From NCBI RefSeq assembly GCF_001514065.1, contig NZ_KQ948430.1, positions 367,816 to 431,815 of the forward strand: a stretch of DNA of 64,000 nt. The letters are read 5' to 3'. Positions 40,947-48,814 of this stretch are shown here, piece after piece. The notes under the pieces were generated by a model. It ran no database searches, was not told the origin of the DNA, and saw only the letters and a program-made list of their open reading frames with translations. Numbering within the stretch: the first letter of the stretch is position 1; every line of letters begins with the position of its first letter. A program made the position numbers and the translations under genes. The DNA comes from Streptomyces antibioticus. GTDB lineage: Bacteria > Actinomycetota > Actinomycetes > Streptomycetales > Streptomycetaceae.

Positions 40947-42101
40947 TCAGAAGGCCGAAACCCCGGTCAGCGCACGGCCGATGACAAGCTTCTGGATCTG
41001 GCTGGTGCCCTCGTAGAGGGTCATCACGCGGGCGTCGCGCAGCAGCTTGCCCGCCGGGTACTCGTCGATGTAGCCGTAGCCGCCGAAGACCTGGAGGGCG
41101 TTGTTGGCGGCGCGGACCGCGGCCTCCGAGGCGAACAGCTTGGCCTTGGACGACTCGGTGGCGAAGGGCAGGCCACGGTCGATCAGGTCGGCGACCCGCC
41201 AGGTCAGCAGCCGGGCCGCGTCGACGTCCACGGCGATGTCGCTGATCAGCTCCTGGACGAGCTGATGGCTCGCGATCGGCTTGCCGAACTGCTCCCGCTC
41301 ACCGGCGTACGTCACCGCCGCGTCCAGAGCGGCCTGCGCGATGCCGACGCAGCCCGCCGCGACCGACATCCGTCCCTTGGCGAGCGCGGACATGGCGACC
41401 GTGAACCCCTTGCCCTCCTCCCCCAGCAGCGCGGCGGCGGGGACCCGCACGTCCTCCAGGACGAGTTCGGCGGTGGCCTGGCCGCGCAGGCCGAGCTTGC
41501 CGTGGATGGTGCGGCGGCTCAGGCCGGGGGTGTCGGTGGGGACGAGGAAGGCGGAGACGCCCTTGTGGCCGGGGGCGTCGGTGAAGCGGGCGAACAGCAG
41601 CACGACGTCGGCCCAGGTGCCGTTCGTGATGAACATCTTGGTGCCGTTGATGACGAAGTCGTCGCCGTCGCGCACCGCGCGCGTGGTGAGGTTCCCGGCG
41701 TCGGAGCCGGTGCCGGGCTCGGTGAGGCCGAAGCAGCCGACGTACTCCCCGGAGGTCAGCCCCGGCAGCCACTGCCGCTTCTGCTCCTCGCTCCCCCACG
41801 CGGCGATCGTCTTGGCGACCAGGCCGAGCGAGACGGAGACGATCCCGCGCACCGAGGAGTCGCCCCGGCCCAGCTCCTCCGTCACCAGGCAGTACGCCAG
41901 ATGATCGCCGCCCGAGCCGCCGTACTCCTCGTCGATCGTCAGCCCCAGGAAGCCGACCTCGCCGAGCTTCTTCACGATGCCCCGGTCGACCTCCTCGGCG
42001 CGGTCCCAGGCGATGACATGGGGGGCGATCTCGCGTGCCACGAAGTCCCGGGCGAGCTGCCGTACGGCCTCCTGCTCCTCGCTGAGTCCCAGGTTCACCA
42101 C
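40947..42101 (-). CDS. Acyl-CoA dehydrogenase (short/medium-chain type)
   Basis: A 384-residue FAD enzyme. It has CFGLTEPGTGSDAGNLTT (FAD contacts), GTKMFITNGTWADVVLLFAR, GKLGLRGQATAELVLEDVRVP, RMSVAAGCVGIAQAALD, GYGYIDEYPAGKLLRDARVMTLYEGTSQIQ (read in parts). The Glu of YEGTSQIQ is the catalytic base position in this subgroup. The length and motifs fit butyryl/isovaleryl-type dehydrogenases. Two GTG codons (42101, 42098) are possible starts. It is divergent from a TetR gene with a palindromic operator between them. Confidence 0.94.
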   Translation of the reverse strand: MVNLGLSEEQEAVRQLARDFVAREIAPHVIAWDRAEEVDRGIVKKLGEVGFLGLTIDEEYGGSGGDHLAYCLVTEELGRGDSSVRGIVSVSLGLVAKTIAAWGSEEQKRQWLPGLTSGEYVGCFGLTEPGTGSDAGNLTTRAVRDGDDFVINGTKMFITNGTWADVVLLFARFTDAPGHKGVSAFLVPTDTPGLSRRTIHGKLGLRGQATAELVLEDVRVPAAALLGEEGKGFTVAMSALAKGRMSVAAGCVGIAQAALDAAVTYAGEREQFGKPIASHQLVQELISDIAVDVDAARLLTWRVADLIDRGLPFATESSKAKLFASEAAVRAANNALQVFGGYGYIDEYPAGKLLRDARVMTLYEGTSQIQKLVIGRALTGVSAF

Positions 42102-42131
42102 GAGATCACCCCACTTGAAAGGCGTACATTT

Positions 42132-42150
42132 AAATTAGCACTGCTAGTTT
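42132..42150. promoter_or_regulatory. 19-bp TetR operator between acyl-CoA dehydrogenase and tetR
   Basis: AAATTAGCACTGCTAGTTT, an imperfect palindrome (AAACTA/TAGTTT type). On the other strand it matches 15 of 19 positions of the site at 48677 before the aldehyde dehydrogenase gene. Confidence 0.7.
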
Positions 42151-42176
42151 CTAAGTGCAGCCCTACTATGTGCGCC

Positions 42177-42818
42177 ATGGCCCGACCGCGCAAGCCCCTC
42201 CTCAGCACCGACCGGATCGTCGAGACGGCGCGGGCCCTCGTGGACGCGGAGGGCCTCGCGGCCGTCTCCACCCGGCGACTCGCCGCCGAGCTGGGGGTCA
42301 GCGGCCCCTCCCTCTACAACCACTTCCGCACCAAGGACGAGATCCTGGAGGCCGTCGCCGACTCGGTGAGCGCCCAGGTCGACCTGTCGATGTTCGAGGA
42401 CGGCCGCGACTGGCGGACCTCGCTGCACGACTGGGCCGTCTCCTACCGCGCCGCCCTGCGGGAGCACCCGAACATCGTTCCCGTCCTCGCCCACGGGCCG
42501 GGCCGACGCCCCGCCGGACTGCGGGTCGCGGACGCGGTCTACGGCGCCATGGTCCACGCCGGCTGGCCGCCCGCGCAGGCCACCTCCATCGGCGCGCTGA
42601 TGCGGTACTTCATCATGGGCTCCGCGCTCGGCTCCTTCGCCGGGGGTTTCGTGGACGACCAGAGCGCGTACGACCCCGCCGACTATCCGCACCTCGGCCA
42701 GGCCCACCTCCTCGCCGAGCAGCAGGACAAGATCGACGAGCGGGCCTTCGAGACGGGGATCGCCGCGCTGCTGGACGGGCTGGCGATGCAGTACGAGCAG
42801 GTCAGGCGGCCCGCATAG
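42177..42818 (+). CDS. TetR family regulator with TetR_C-type ligand domain
   Basis: A 213-residue repressor. Its HTH is RIVETARALVDAEGLAAVSTRRLAAELGVSGPSLYNHFRTKDEIL (about 12-56, in parts), the SLYNHF turn being typical. The C-terminal domain (SYRAALREHPNIVPVLA, LMRYFIMGSALGSFAGGF) resembles the tetracycline-repressor C-terminal family. The ATG at 42177 is used; one at 42168 adds three residues. It is divergent from the acyl-CoA dehydrogenase. The shared 19-bp operator also occurs before the aldehyde/alcohol dehydrogenase operon, so it may control both. Confidence 0.92.
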   Translation: MARPRKPLLSTDRIVETARALVDAEGLAAVSTRRLAAELGVSGPSLYNHFRTKDEILEAVADSVSAQVDLSMFEDGRDWRTSLHDWAVSYRAALREHPNIVPVLAHGPGRRPAGLRVADAVYGAMVHAGWPPAQATSIGALMRYFIMGSALGSFAGGFVDDQSAYDPADYPHLGQAHLLAEQQDKIDERAFETGIAALLDGLAMQYEQVRRPA

Positions 42819-42864
42819 CACGCTTCGGTGGGCGCCGAAGTGTTCGTGTCCCATGCTGGGAGGC

Positions 42865-43578
42865 ATGACCTCCAGGGACCCCAGGAACCTCCAGGCGGCC
42901 CAGCTGGCCCGGTTCGCCGGCCTCATCGCCGACGAGACGCGGGCCGCCTGTCTGCTGGCGCTGCTCGACGGGCGGGCGTGGACGGCGAGTGAACTCGCCC
43001 GGCACGCGGGAGTCGCCGCGTCGACGCTGAGCGAGCATCTGGGCAAGCTCGTCGCGGGCGGGCTGCTCGCGGAGGAACGGCAGGGGCGGCACCGGTATGT
43101 GCGGCTCGCCGACGCGCGGGTGGCGCAGGTGGTCGAGGAGTTGTCGGCGCAGGTGGGGGCGCGGCCTCGGGTGCGGAGTCTGCGGGAGGCCAGTGCGGGG
43201 TCCGCGATGGCGCGGGGGCGGACCTGTTACGACCATCTTGCGGGGCGGCTCGGGATAGTGGTCGCTGATGCACTGACCGAGCGTCAACTCTTGCGACAGG
43301 ACACGGGGTTTGCCCTCACGGACGCGGGGTTGGCGTGGTTCGACAGCGTGGGCATCGACCTTGACCGTTCGAGTCGGCGGCCACTGGCGCGGGGGTGCCT
43401 GGACTGGACGGAACGGCGGCCACATCTGGCGGGGGTGGCGGGGGCGGCCCTGTGTCGGCATGCGTTGGAGGTGGGGTGGTGTGTGCGGATCGGGTCGGAG
43501 CGGGCAGTGAAAGTGACGGCGGAGGGGGAGCGGGCCTTGGCCCAGCTGTTGGGTATCGAAGCGGGGGTGTTGAGGTGA
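42865..43578 (+). CDS. ArsR-type winged-helix regulator
   Basis: A 237-residue regulator. The winged helix at the N-terminus (RFAGLIADETRAACLLALLDGR, then HAGVAASTLSEHLGKLVAGGLLAEERQGRHRYVRLAD, in parts) is typical of ArsR-type helices. The long C-terminal part (about 100-237) has CYDHLAGRLGIVVADAL and a Cys/His-bearing helix (CLDWTERRPHLAGVAGAALCRHALEVGWCVR, in parts). Canonical metal-binding ELxCxC text is absent, so it may sense a ligand rather than a metal. GGGAGG precedes the ATG at 42865. It follows the TetR gene after 46 bp. Confidence 0.88.
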   Translation: MTSRDPRNLQAAQLARFAGLIADETRAACLLALLDGRAWTASELARHAGVAASTLSEHLGKLVAGGLLAEERQGRHRYVRLADARVAQVVEELSAQVGARPRVRSLREASAGSAMARGRTCYDHLAGRLGIVVADALTERQLLRQDTGFALTDAGLAWFDSVGIDLDRSSRRPLARGCLDWTERRPHLAGVAGAALCRHALEVGWCVRIGSERAVKVTAEGERALAQLLGIEAGVLR

Positions 43579-43600
43579 TGCTTCCGCCGGTTCGTGCATG

Positions 43601-43646
43601 TCTGCGGGTGCGTTGTGGCTGGTCGCGCAGTTCCCCGCGCCCCTAA
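43601..43646 (-). repeat. Dispersed intergenic repeat, copy 5 (inverted)
   Basis: Minus-strand reading: AGGGGCGCGGGGAACTGCGC, GACCAGCCACAACGCACCCG, CAGA. It lies between the ArsR-type and EamA genes, and the core plus tail match copy 4 almost fully. Confidence 0.9.
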
Positions 43647-43713
43647 AAGCCTCACCACCACCGTGTCTGATAAGCGCCAGCCCCTCTCATGCCCCTTACC
43701 TAGCCTCGGGAGA

Positions 43714-44634
43714 ATGATGAGTCCCCGCCGCACCAACCCTCTCGCCGCAGGCGCTGCCACTGTCACCGTGCTGCTCTGGGCCTCCGCCTTCGTCTCCATC
43801 CGGAGTGCGGGGGACGCCTACTCCCCCGGTGCTCTCGCGCTCGGGCGGCTGCTCTCGGGGGTCGTCGCGCTGGGGATCATCTGTGCCGTACGACGTGAAG
43901 GGCCCCCGCCCCGGGCCGCCTGGCCCGGCATCGCCGTGTCCGGGCTACTCTGGTTCGGGGTCTACATGGTCGTCCTGAACTGGGGTGAGCAGCAGGTGGA
44001 CGCCGGTACCGCGGCGCTGGTCGTGAACATCGGGCCGATCCTCATCGCGCTGCTCGGGGCGCGGTTGCTCGGGGATGCCATGCCGCCGCGGCTGCTGGCG
44101 GGGATGGCGGTGTCGTTCGCGGGGGCCGTCACCGTGGGGCTGTCGATGTCGGGTGGGGGCAGGTCGTCCGTTCTCGGGGTGCTGCTGTGTCTGCTCGCGG
44201 CGGTCGCATACGCCGGTGGGGTTGTCGCGCAGAAGCCCGCCCTCGGGTCGGCGAGCGCGCTGCAAGTCACCACGTACGGCTGCCTCGTGGGTGCCGTGGT
44301 CTGTCTGCCGTTCGGCGGGCAACTCGTCCACCAGGTGACCGACGCGCCCCTGTCCGCGACGCTCAACATGGTCTATCTGGGCGTCTTTCCCACCGCGCTC
44401 GCCTTCACCACCTGGGCCTACGCCCTCGCCCGCACGACCGCCAGCCGGATGGGCGCGACCACCTACGCGGTGCCCGCGCTGGTCGTGCTGATGTCCTGGG
44501 TGGTACTCGGGGAGGTGCCGGGGCTGCTCACGCTGGTGGGCGGGGTGCTGTGTCTCGCGGGGGTCGCGGTGTCCCGTTCGCGGGCCGCGGCGGCAGCTGC
44601 GCCGCAGCCCGCGAAGGTCTCCGACTCAGTGTGA
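43714..44634 (+). CDS. EamA family exporter
   Basis: A 306-residue inner-membrane protein with ten helices from two five-helix EamA repeats. Conserved text includes LLWASAFVSIRSAGDAYSPGALALGRLLSG and, in the second half, YLGVFPTALAFTTWAYALARTTASRMG and VPALVVLMSWVVLGEVPG. Members export amino acids or small metabolites. GGGAGA precedes the first of two adjacent ATGs. Its 3' end overlaps the convergent MFS gene by 9 bp. The upstream ArsR-type gene points the same way, but a dispersed repeat separates them. Confidence 0.9.
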   Translation: MMSPRRTNPLAAGAATVTVLLWASAFVSIRSAGDAYSPGALALGRLLSGVVALGIICAVRREGPPPRAAWPGIAVSGLLWFGVYMVVLNWGEQQVDAGTAALVVNIGPILIALLGARLLGDAMPPRLLAGMAVSFAGAVTVGLSMSGGGRSSVLGVLLCLLAAVAYAGGVVAQKPALGSASALQVTTYGCLVGAVVCLPFGGQLVHQVTDAPLSATLNMVYLGVFPTALAFTTWAYALARTTASRMGATTYAVPALVVLMSWVVLGEVPGLLTLVGGVLCLAGVAVSRSRAAAAAAPQPAKVSDSV

Positions 44635-45948
44635 ACGCGCCCTGCCCGCAAGGACCTTGATGGAAATCAGGGCGACGACGGAGAGGGCGATGAGGTAGCC
44701 GGACACCGCCATGGAGGTGCCGGTGGCCTCCAGGAGCAGGACCATCAGGAACGGTGCCAGGCCACCGCCCGCCACGGCCGCGATCTGGTAGCCGAGGGAG
44801 GCGCCGGTGTACCGCATCTCCGGCGTGAACAGCTCGGCGAACAGGGCGGCCTGGGGGCCGTACATGATGCTCAGGAAGCAGCTGGCGACGAAGGTGGCGA
44901 CCGCGAGCCAGAGCAGCGAGCCGGTGTCGATGAGGAGGAAGAGCGGGATCGCCCAGGCGGCGATGCCGATCGCGCCGATGGTGTAGATCCGGATGCGGCC
45001 GTAGCGGTCCGAGAGTGCCGCCGCGGCCGGGATCAGGATCAGCTGGGTGAGGCTGACGCAGAGCGAGACGGTGAGGACCGCGCTCTTCTTCATGTCGAGT
45101 TCACGGGTCGTGTAGTCGAGCACGCCGGTGATGAGGATGTAGAACGTCGCGGTGTTCACGGCGAAGGAGCCGCCCGCGAGCAGGACCGTGCCGAGGTGGT
45201 CGCGCAGGATCGTGCGGAGCGGGGAGCTCTGTTCCGACTTCTCCTGCTCGGCCAACGCCCGCTCGGCCGCCCGGAATTCGGGGGTCTCCTCGACCTTGGC
45301 GTGGATGTACCAGGCGAGGGCGAGGACGAACAGGCCGATCAGGAACGGGATGCGCCAGCCCCAGGCCGCGAAGGCGGTGTCCGTGGTGAACGCGCCGGCC
45401 AGCAGGAAGACCGTGTTGGCGGTCACCACGCCGATGGGGACGCCGAGTTGGACGACGCTGCCGTACACACCGCGCTTGCCCTCGGGGGCGTACTCGGTGG
45501 CCAGCAGCATCGCGCCGCCCCACTGGGCGCCGACCGCGATGCCCTGGACGACGCGGAGGGCGACCAGCAGGATCGGGGCGGCGACGCCGATCGTGTCGTA
45601 GGTCGGGAGCAGGCCGATGCCGGTGGTGGCCAGGCCCATGAGCGTGAGCGCCAGGACCAGCATCGGCTTGCGGCCGCGCTTGTCGCCGAGGTGACCGGCG
45701 ACGACGCCGCCGATCGGACGGGCCAGGAAGCCGACGGCGAAGGTCGCGAAAGAGGCGAGGACACCGGCGGTGGAGCTGCCCGCCGGGAAGTACAGGTCGC
45801 CGAGGACCAGGGCGGCGGCTATGCCGAAGACGAAGTAGTCGTACCACTCGACGGCTGAGGCGAGGGCGGCCGCCGTGGCGACTCGGCGGCGGTTGACCGT
45901 GGGGAGGGCGGTCGTGGGGAGGGAGGGAGCGGAGGGGGCCATGTCCAT
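44626..45948 (-). CDS. MFS metabolite:H+ symporter (MHS/ShiA-like)
   Basis: A 440-residue transporter with 12 helices. The MHS signature is AVEWYDYFVFGIAAALVLGDLYFP near the start, followed by FLARPIGGVVAGHLGDKRGRKPMLVLAL (the G-D-K-x-G-R-K loop) and a second-half repeat LSDRYGRIRIY. Relatives carry shikimate, citrate, alpha-ketoglutarate or proline-betaine. The ATG at 45948 has GGAG 9 nt before it. An 18-bp operator lies 44 nt upstream (45993-46010). Confidence 0.92.
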   Translation of the reverse strand: MDMAPSAPSLPTTALPTVNRRRVATAAALASAVEWYDYFVFGIAAALVLGDLYFPAGSSTAGVLASFATFAVGFLARPIGGVVAGHLGDKRGRKPMLVLALTLMGLATTGIGLLPTYDTIGVAAPILLVALRVVQGIAVGAQWGGAMLLATEYAPEGKRGVYGSVVQLGVPIGVVTANTVFLLAGAFTTDTAFAAWGWRIPFLIGLFVLALAWYIHAKVEETPEFRAAERALAEQEKSEQSSPLRTILRDHLGTVLLAGGSFAVNTATFYILITGVLDYTTRELDMKKSAVLTVSLCVSLTQLILIPAAAALSDRYGRIRIYTIGAIGIAAWAIPLFLLIDTGSLLWLAVATFVASCFLSIMYGPQAALFAELFTPEMRYTGASLGYQIAAVAGGGLAPFLMVLLLEATGTSMAVSGYLIALSVVALISIKVLAGRARSH

Positions 45949-45992
45949 GCGTGCACACTCCGGTGGGTGCGGTGGGGACGTTGGCGGCGAAC

Positions 45993-46010
45993 ATACTAAC
46001 CGGACGGTAT
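45993..46010 (-). promoter_or_regulatory. 18-bp TetR-type operator, site C
   Basis: ATACTAACCGGACGGTAT matches site B (30115) at 16 of 18 positions and lies 44 nt before the MFS symporter start. Confidence 0.6.
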
Positions 46011-46122
46011 GGAGGCAATGGGTGTGCGGGAAGGTTGCCCGGAGCACTCAAGGGGCTGGTGGGCATGCCGGTGCCCCCGGCCTCGGGTGGGGCCGGGGGC
46101 ATGGAGGTGGCGCCCAGTTGGA

Positions 46123-47229
46123 TCAGGCCGGGGTCACAGGCGTGGCGTGCTGGAAGACGACCAGCGCCCGGCCGCCCTTGCCCGCGAGCATGTTCTCGAA
46201 GGCCGCCGGGATGCCGTCCAGGGCGATCCGTTCCGTCACCAGGGTGCCCAGGTCCAGGCGGCCGGTGCGGACGTGTTCGGCGAGCACGGGCAGGTCCGCG
46301 GCGGGGTCGGAGTTGCCGTAGACGCAGCCCGACAGGGTCCTGCCCCAGTGGAAGATCTCCAGGGCGTTGAAGGTGACCTGCTGGTCCTTGCCGCCGATGC
46401 CGACGACCGTCGTACGGCCGCCGCGGCGGGTGGAGTCCCAGGCGGTGCGGATGGTCGCGGCGCGGCCCACGCACTCGACGGCCACGTCCACGCCCTGCTT
46501 GCCGGTGAGACCCCTGATCTCACGGGCGGTGGTGTCGGAGGCGATCACGAAGTCGGTGGCCCCCGCCTCGCGCGCCAGCTCCTCCTTCTCCGGGGAGACA
46601 TCGACCGCGACGATCTTCGAGGCGCCCGCGATGCGGGCCGCCTGGAGGGTGGCCAGGCCCACTCCCCCGACGCCGAAGACGGCAACCGTCTCGCCCTCGC
46701 GGACGCGCGCCGAGTGGTGGACGGCGCCGTAGCCGGTGAGGACGGCGCAGCCGAGGAGGGCCGCGTCGGTGAGCGGGATGCCGTCGGGGAGCGGCAGGAG
46801 GCAGGACGCCGGGACGACCGTCTCCTCGGCGAACGCGGCGACGTTCAGGCCGGGGTGCAGGTCGGTGCCGTCCGCGGTGCGGGCGTGGACGTCGGCGGCG
46901 CCGTTGAGGGCGTTGGCGCAGAGCCAGACCTCGCCGAGCGAGCAGGCGTGGCAACTGCCGCAGGACGGGGCCCAGTTGAGGACGACGCGGTCGCCGAGCG
47001 CCACGTCCGTCACTCCCTCGCCCACGGCGACCACCGTGCCCGCGCCCTCGTGGCCGAGGACCGCAGGGACCGGGACCCGCATGGTGCCGTTGGACAGGGA
47101 CAGGTCGGAGTGGCAGACGCCGGCGGCGGCGAGCTTGACGCGGACCTGGCCGGGGCCGGGGTCCGGGAGCTCGATGTCGGTGATCTCCAGCGGGGCGCCC
47201 ACGGCGGGTAGGACTGCTGCGCGAACCAT
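46123..47229 (-). CDS. Zinc-dependent alcohol dehydrogenase (class III-like)
   Basis: A 368-residue NAD-dependent dehydrogenase. Catalytic zinc ligands are Cys39 (GVCHSD), His60-Glu61 (GHEGAG) and a later Cys. The structural zinc has the four Cys 90, 93, 96 and 104 (CGSCHACSLGEVWLC). The Rossmann loop is VFGVGGVGLATLQAAR. The C-terminal part resembles mycothiol-dependent formaldehyde or broad alcohol dehydrogenases. It starts 11 bp after the aldehyde dehydrogenase on the same strand, so the two work in series: alcohol to aldehyde to acid. Confidence 0.92.
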   Translation of the reverse strand: MVRAAVLPAVGAPLEITDIELPDPGPGQVRVKLAAAGVCHSDLSLSNGTMRVPVPAVLGHEGAGTVVAVGEGVTDVALGDRVVLNWAPSCGSCHACSLGEVWLCANALNGAADVHARTADGTDLHPGLNVAAFAEETVVPASCLLPLPDGIPLTDAALLGCAVLTGYGAVHHSARVREGETVAVFGVGGVGLATLQAARIAGASKIVAVDVSPEKEELAREAGATDFVIASDTTAREIRGLTGKQGVDVAVECVGRAATIRTAWDSTRRGGRTTVVGIGGKDQQVTFNALEIFHWGRTLSGCVYGNSDPAADLPVLAEHVRTGRLDLGTLVTERIALDGIPAAFENMLAGKGGRALVVFQHATPVTPA

Positions 47230-47240
47230 GGAAACGCTCC

Positions 47241-48629
47241 TCAGAACTGGAGGGACTTGGTCTGGAGGTACTCGGCGAGTCCGTGCGCGCCGAGCTCGCG
47301 GCCGACGCCGGACTGCTTGTAACCGCCGAACGGGGCAAGGGGGTTGAAGCGGCCGCCGTTGATGTCGACCTGCCCGGTGTCCATCCGGCGGGCGAAGGCC
47401 ACCGCCTCCGCCTCCTCACCGGCCCAGACCGCGCCCGCGAGGCCGTAGACGGTGCCGTTGGCGATGCGCAGGGCGTCGTCCTCGTCGTCGTAGCTCAGGA
47501 TCGACAGGACCGGGCCGAAGATCTCCTCCTGGGCGATCGTCATCTCGGGGGTGACGTCGGCGAAGACGGTCGGGGCGATGAAGTAGCCCTGTTCGCGCGG
47601 GGATTCGGCGCCTCCGGCGACCAGCCGGGCGCCTTCCGCGACGCCCTTCTCGATGTAACTCCGCACCCGGGCCTGCTGCTTGGCGTTGACGACCGGGCCG
47701 ATGCGGTCGCCGTACTTGGCGGCGGCGGTCGCGGCGAGCGCCACGGCCTCGTCGTACTGGTCCCGGTGCACCAGCATCCGTGTCCAGGCGCTGCACGTCT
47801 GGCCGGAGTTGGACATCACGTTGGCGACGCCGACGTTGACCGCCTTGGCCAGGTCGGCACTGGGCAGGATCACGTTGGCGGACTTGCCGCCGAGTTCGAG
47901 GGCGACCTTCTTGATCGCGGCACCGGCGGTGACGGCGATCTGGCGGCCGACCGCGGTGGAGCCGGTGAAGGAGACCAGGTCGACGCCCGGGTGCTCGGCG
48001 AGGGCCTGGCCCGCGACCGGGCCGCGACCGGTGACCAGGTTGAAGACACCTGCGGGGACGCCCGCCTCGTGGACCGCCTCGGCGAAGAGCTGGGCGACGA
48101 GCGGGGCGTCCTCGGCGGGCTTCAGGACCACCGTGCAGCCGGCCGCCAGCGCAGGGGCGACCTTGGCGACGATCTGGTGCAGGGGGTAGTTCCAGGGCGT
48201 GATCGCGCCGACGACGCCGATGGGCTCGTGGAGGACGGTCGAGTTCCCGACCTTCTCCTCGAAGGCGTGGGTGGCGGCGAGTTCGGCGTACGAGCCCGCG
48301 ACCGCGATCGGGACGGCGGCGTGCACGTTCTCGGAGAACTTCAGGGGCGAGCCCAGCTCCGCCGTGACCGTCTCGGCGATCTCGTCCTTGCGGGCCACGA
48401 GGACGTCCCGGAGCGCGGCGAGGCGCGCGGCCCGCTCGGCGGGCGGAGTGGCGGACCAGGCCGGGAGGGCGGCACGGGCGGCCCGTACGGCGGTGTCGAC
48501 GTCCTCGGCGGTGCCGGCCGGGACCCGGCCGATGACCTGCTCGTCGACCGGGTTCACGACCTCGATCGTGTCCCGGCCGACGGCGGGCCGCCATGTGCCG
48601 TCGATGTACATGCCGTCGTGTGCCTTCAT
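47241..48629 (-). CDS. NAD(P)-dependent aldehyde dehydrogenase
   Basis: A 462-residue enzyme. Motifs: [22 protein letters not shown], the cofactor loop [12 protein letters not shown], the general base Glu in LELGGKSAN, the catalytic Cys in [13 protein letters not shown], and [19 protein letters not shown]. It oxidises an aldehyde to the acid. It is the first gene of an operon with the downstream alcohol dehydrogenase. A 19-bp operator shared with the TetR/acyl-CoA dehydrogenase locus lies 47 nt before its ATG, suggesting joint control by an alcohol- or fatty-acid-derived signal. Confidence 0.94.
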   Translation of the reverse strand: MKAHDGMYIDGTWRPAVGRDTIEVVNPVDEQVIGRVPAGTAEDVDTAVRAARAALPAWSATPPAERAARLAALRDVLVARKDEIAETVTAELGSPLKFSENVHAAVPIAVAGSYAELAATHAFEEKVGNSTVLHEPIGVVGAITPWNYPLHQIVAKVAPALAAGCTVVLKPAEDAPLVAQLFAEAVHEAGVPAGVFNLVTGRGPVAGQALAEHPGVDLVSFTGSTAVGRQIAVTAGAAIKKVALELGGKSANVILPSADLAKAVNVGVANVMSNSGQTCSAWTRMLVHRDQYDEAVALAATAAAKYGDRIGPVVNAKQQARVRSYIEKGVAEGARLVAGGAESPREQGYFIAPTVFADVTPEMTIAQEEIFGPVLSILSYDDEDDALRIANGTVYGLAGAVWAGEEAEAVAFARRMDTGQVDINGGRFNPLAPFGGYKQSGVGRELGAHGLAEYLQTKSLQF

Positions 48630-48676
48630 CGTGCGTCCTCCCGGCGGGGGCGTGACCGTGTCGTCGTCCGGCTCAT

Positions 48677-48695
48677 AAACTAGCGATGTTAGTTT
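48677..48695 (-). promoter_or_regulatory. 19-bp TetR operator before the aldehyde dehydrogenase operon
   Basis: AAACTAGCGATGTTAGTTT, palindromic ends AAACTA/TAGTTT, 15 of 19 positions shared with the site at 42132-42150. It is placed to cover the promoter of the dehydrogenase operon. Confidence 0.65.
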
Positions 48696-48814
48696 TCGAA
48701 TGCCAGACGCTCATGGCCCCATGCCCTCAGAAGCCGGCCCCGGCCCGGTCGTCGACCCTTCCCACCGGCTCCCGAGCGGGCGGTCCCGACGCAGTCCTCG
48801 CCGCGCGCCGGGAT

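Noticed and set aside
40830..42818. A 662-codon plus-strand frame
   Set aside because: Its last part is the real TetR gene; the first two thirds are antisense to the acyl-CoA dehydrogenase and have no domain.
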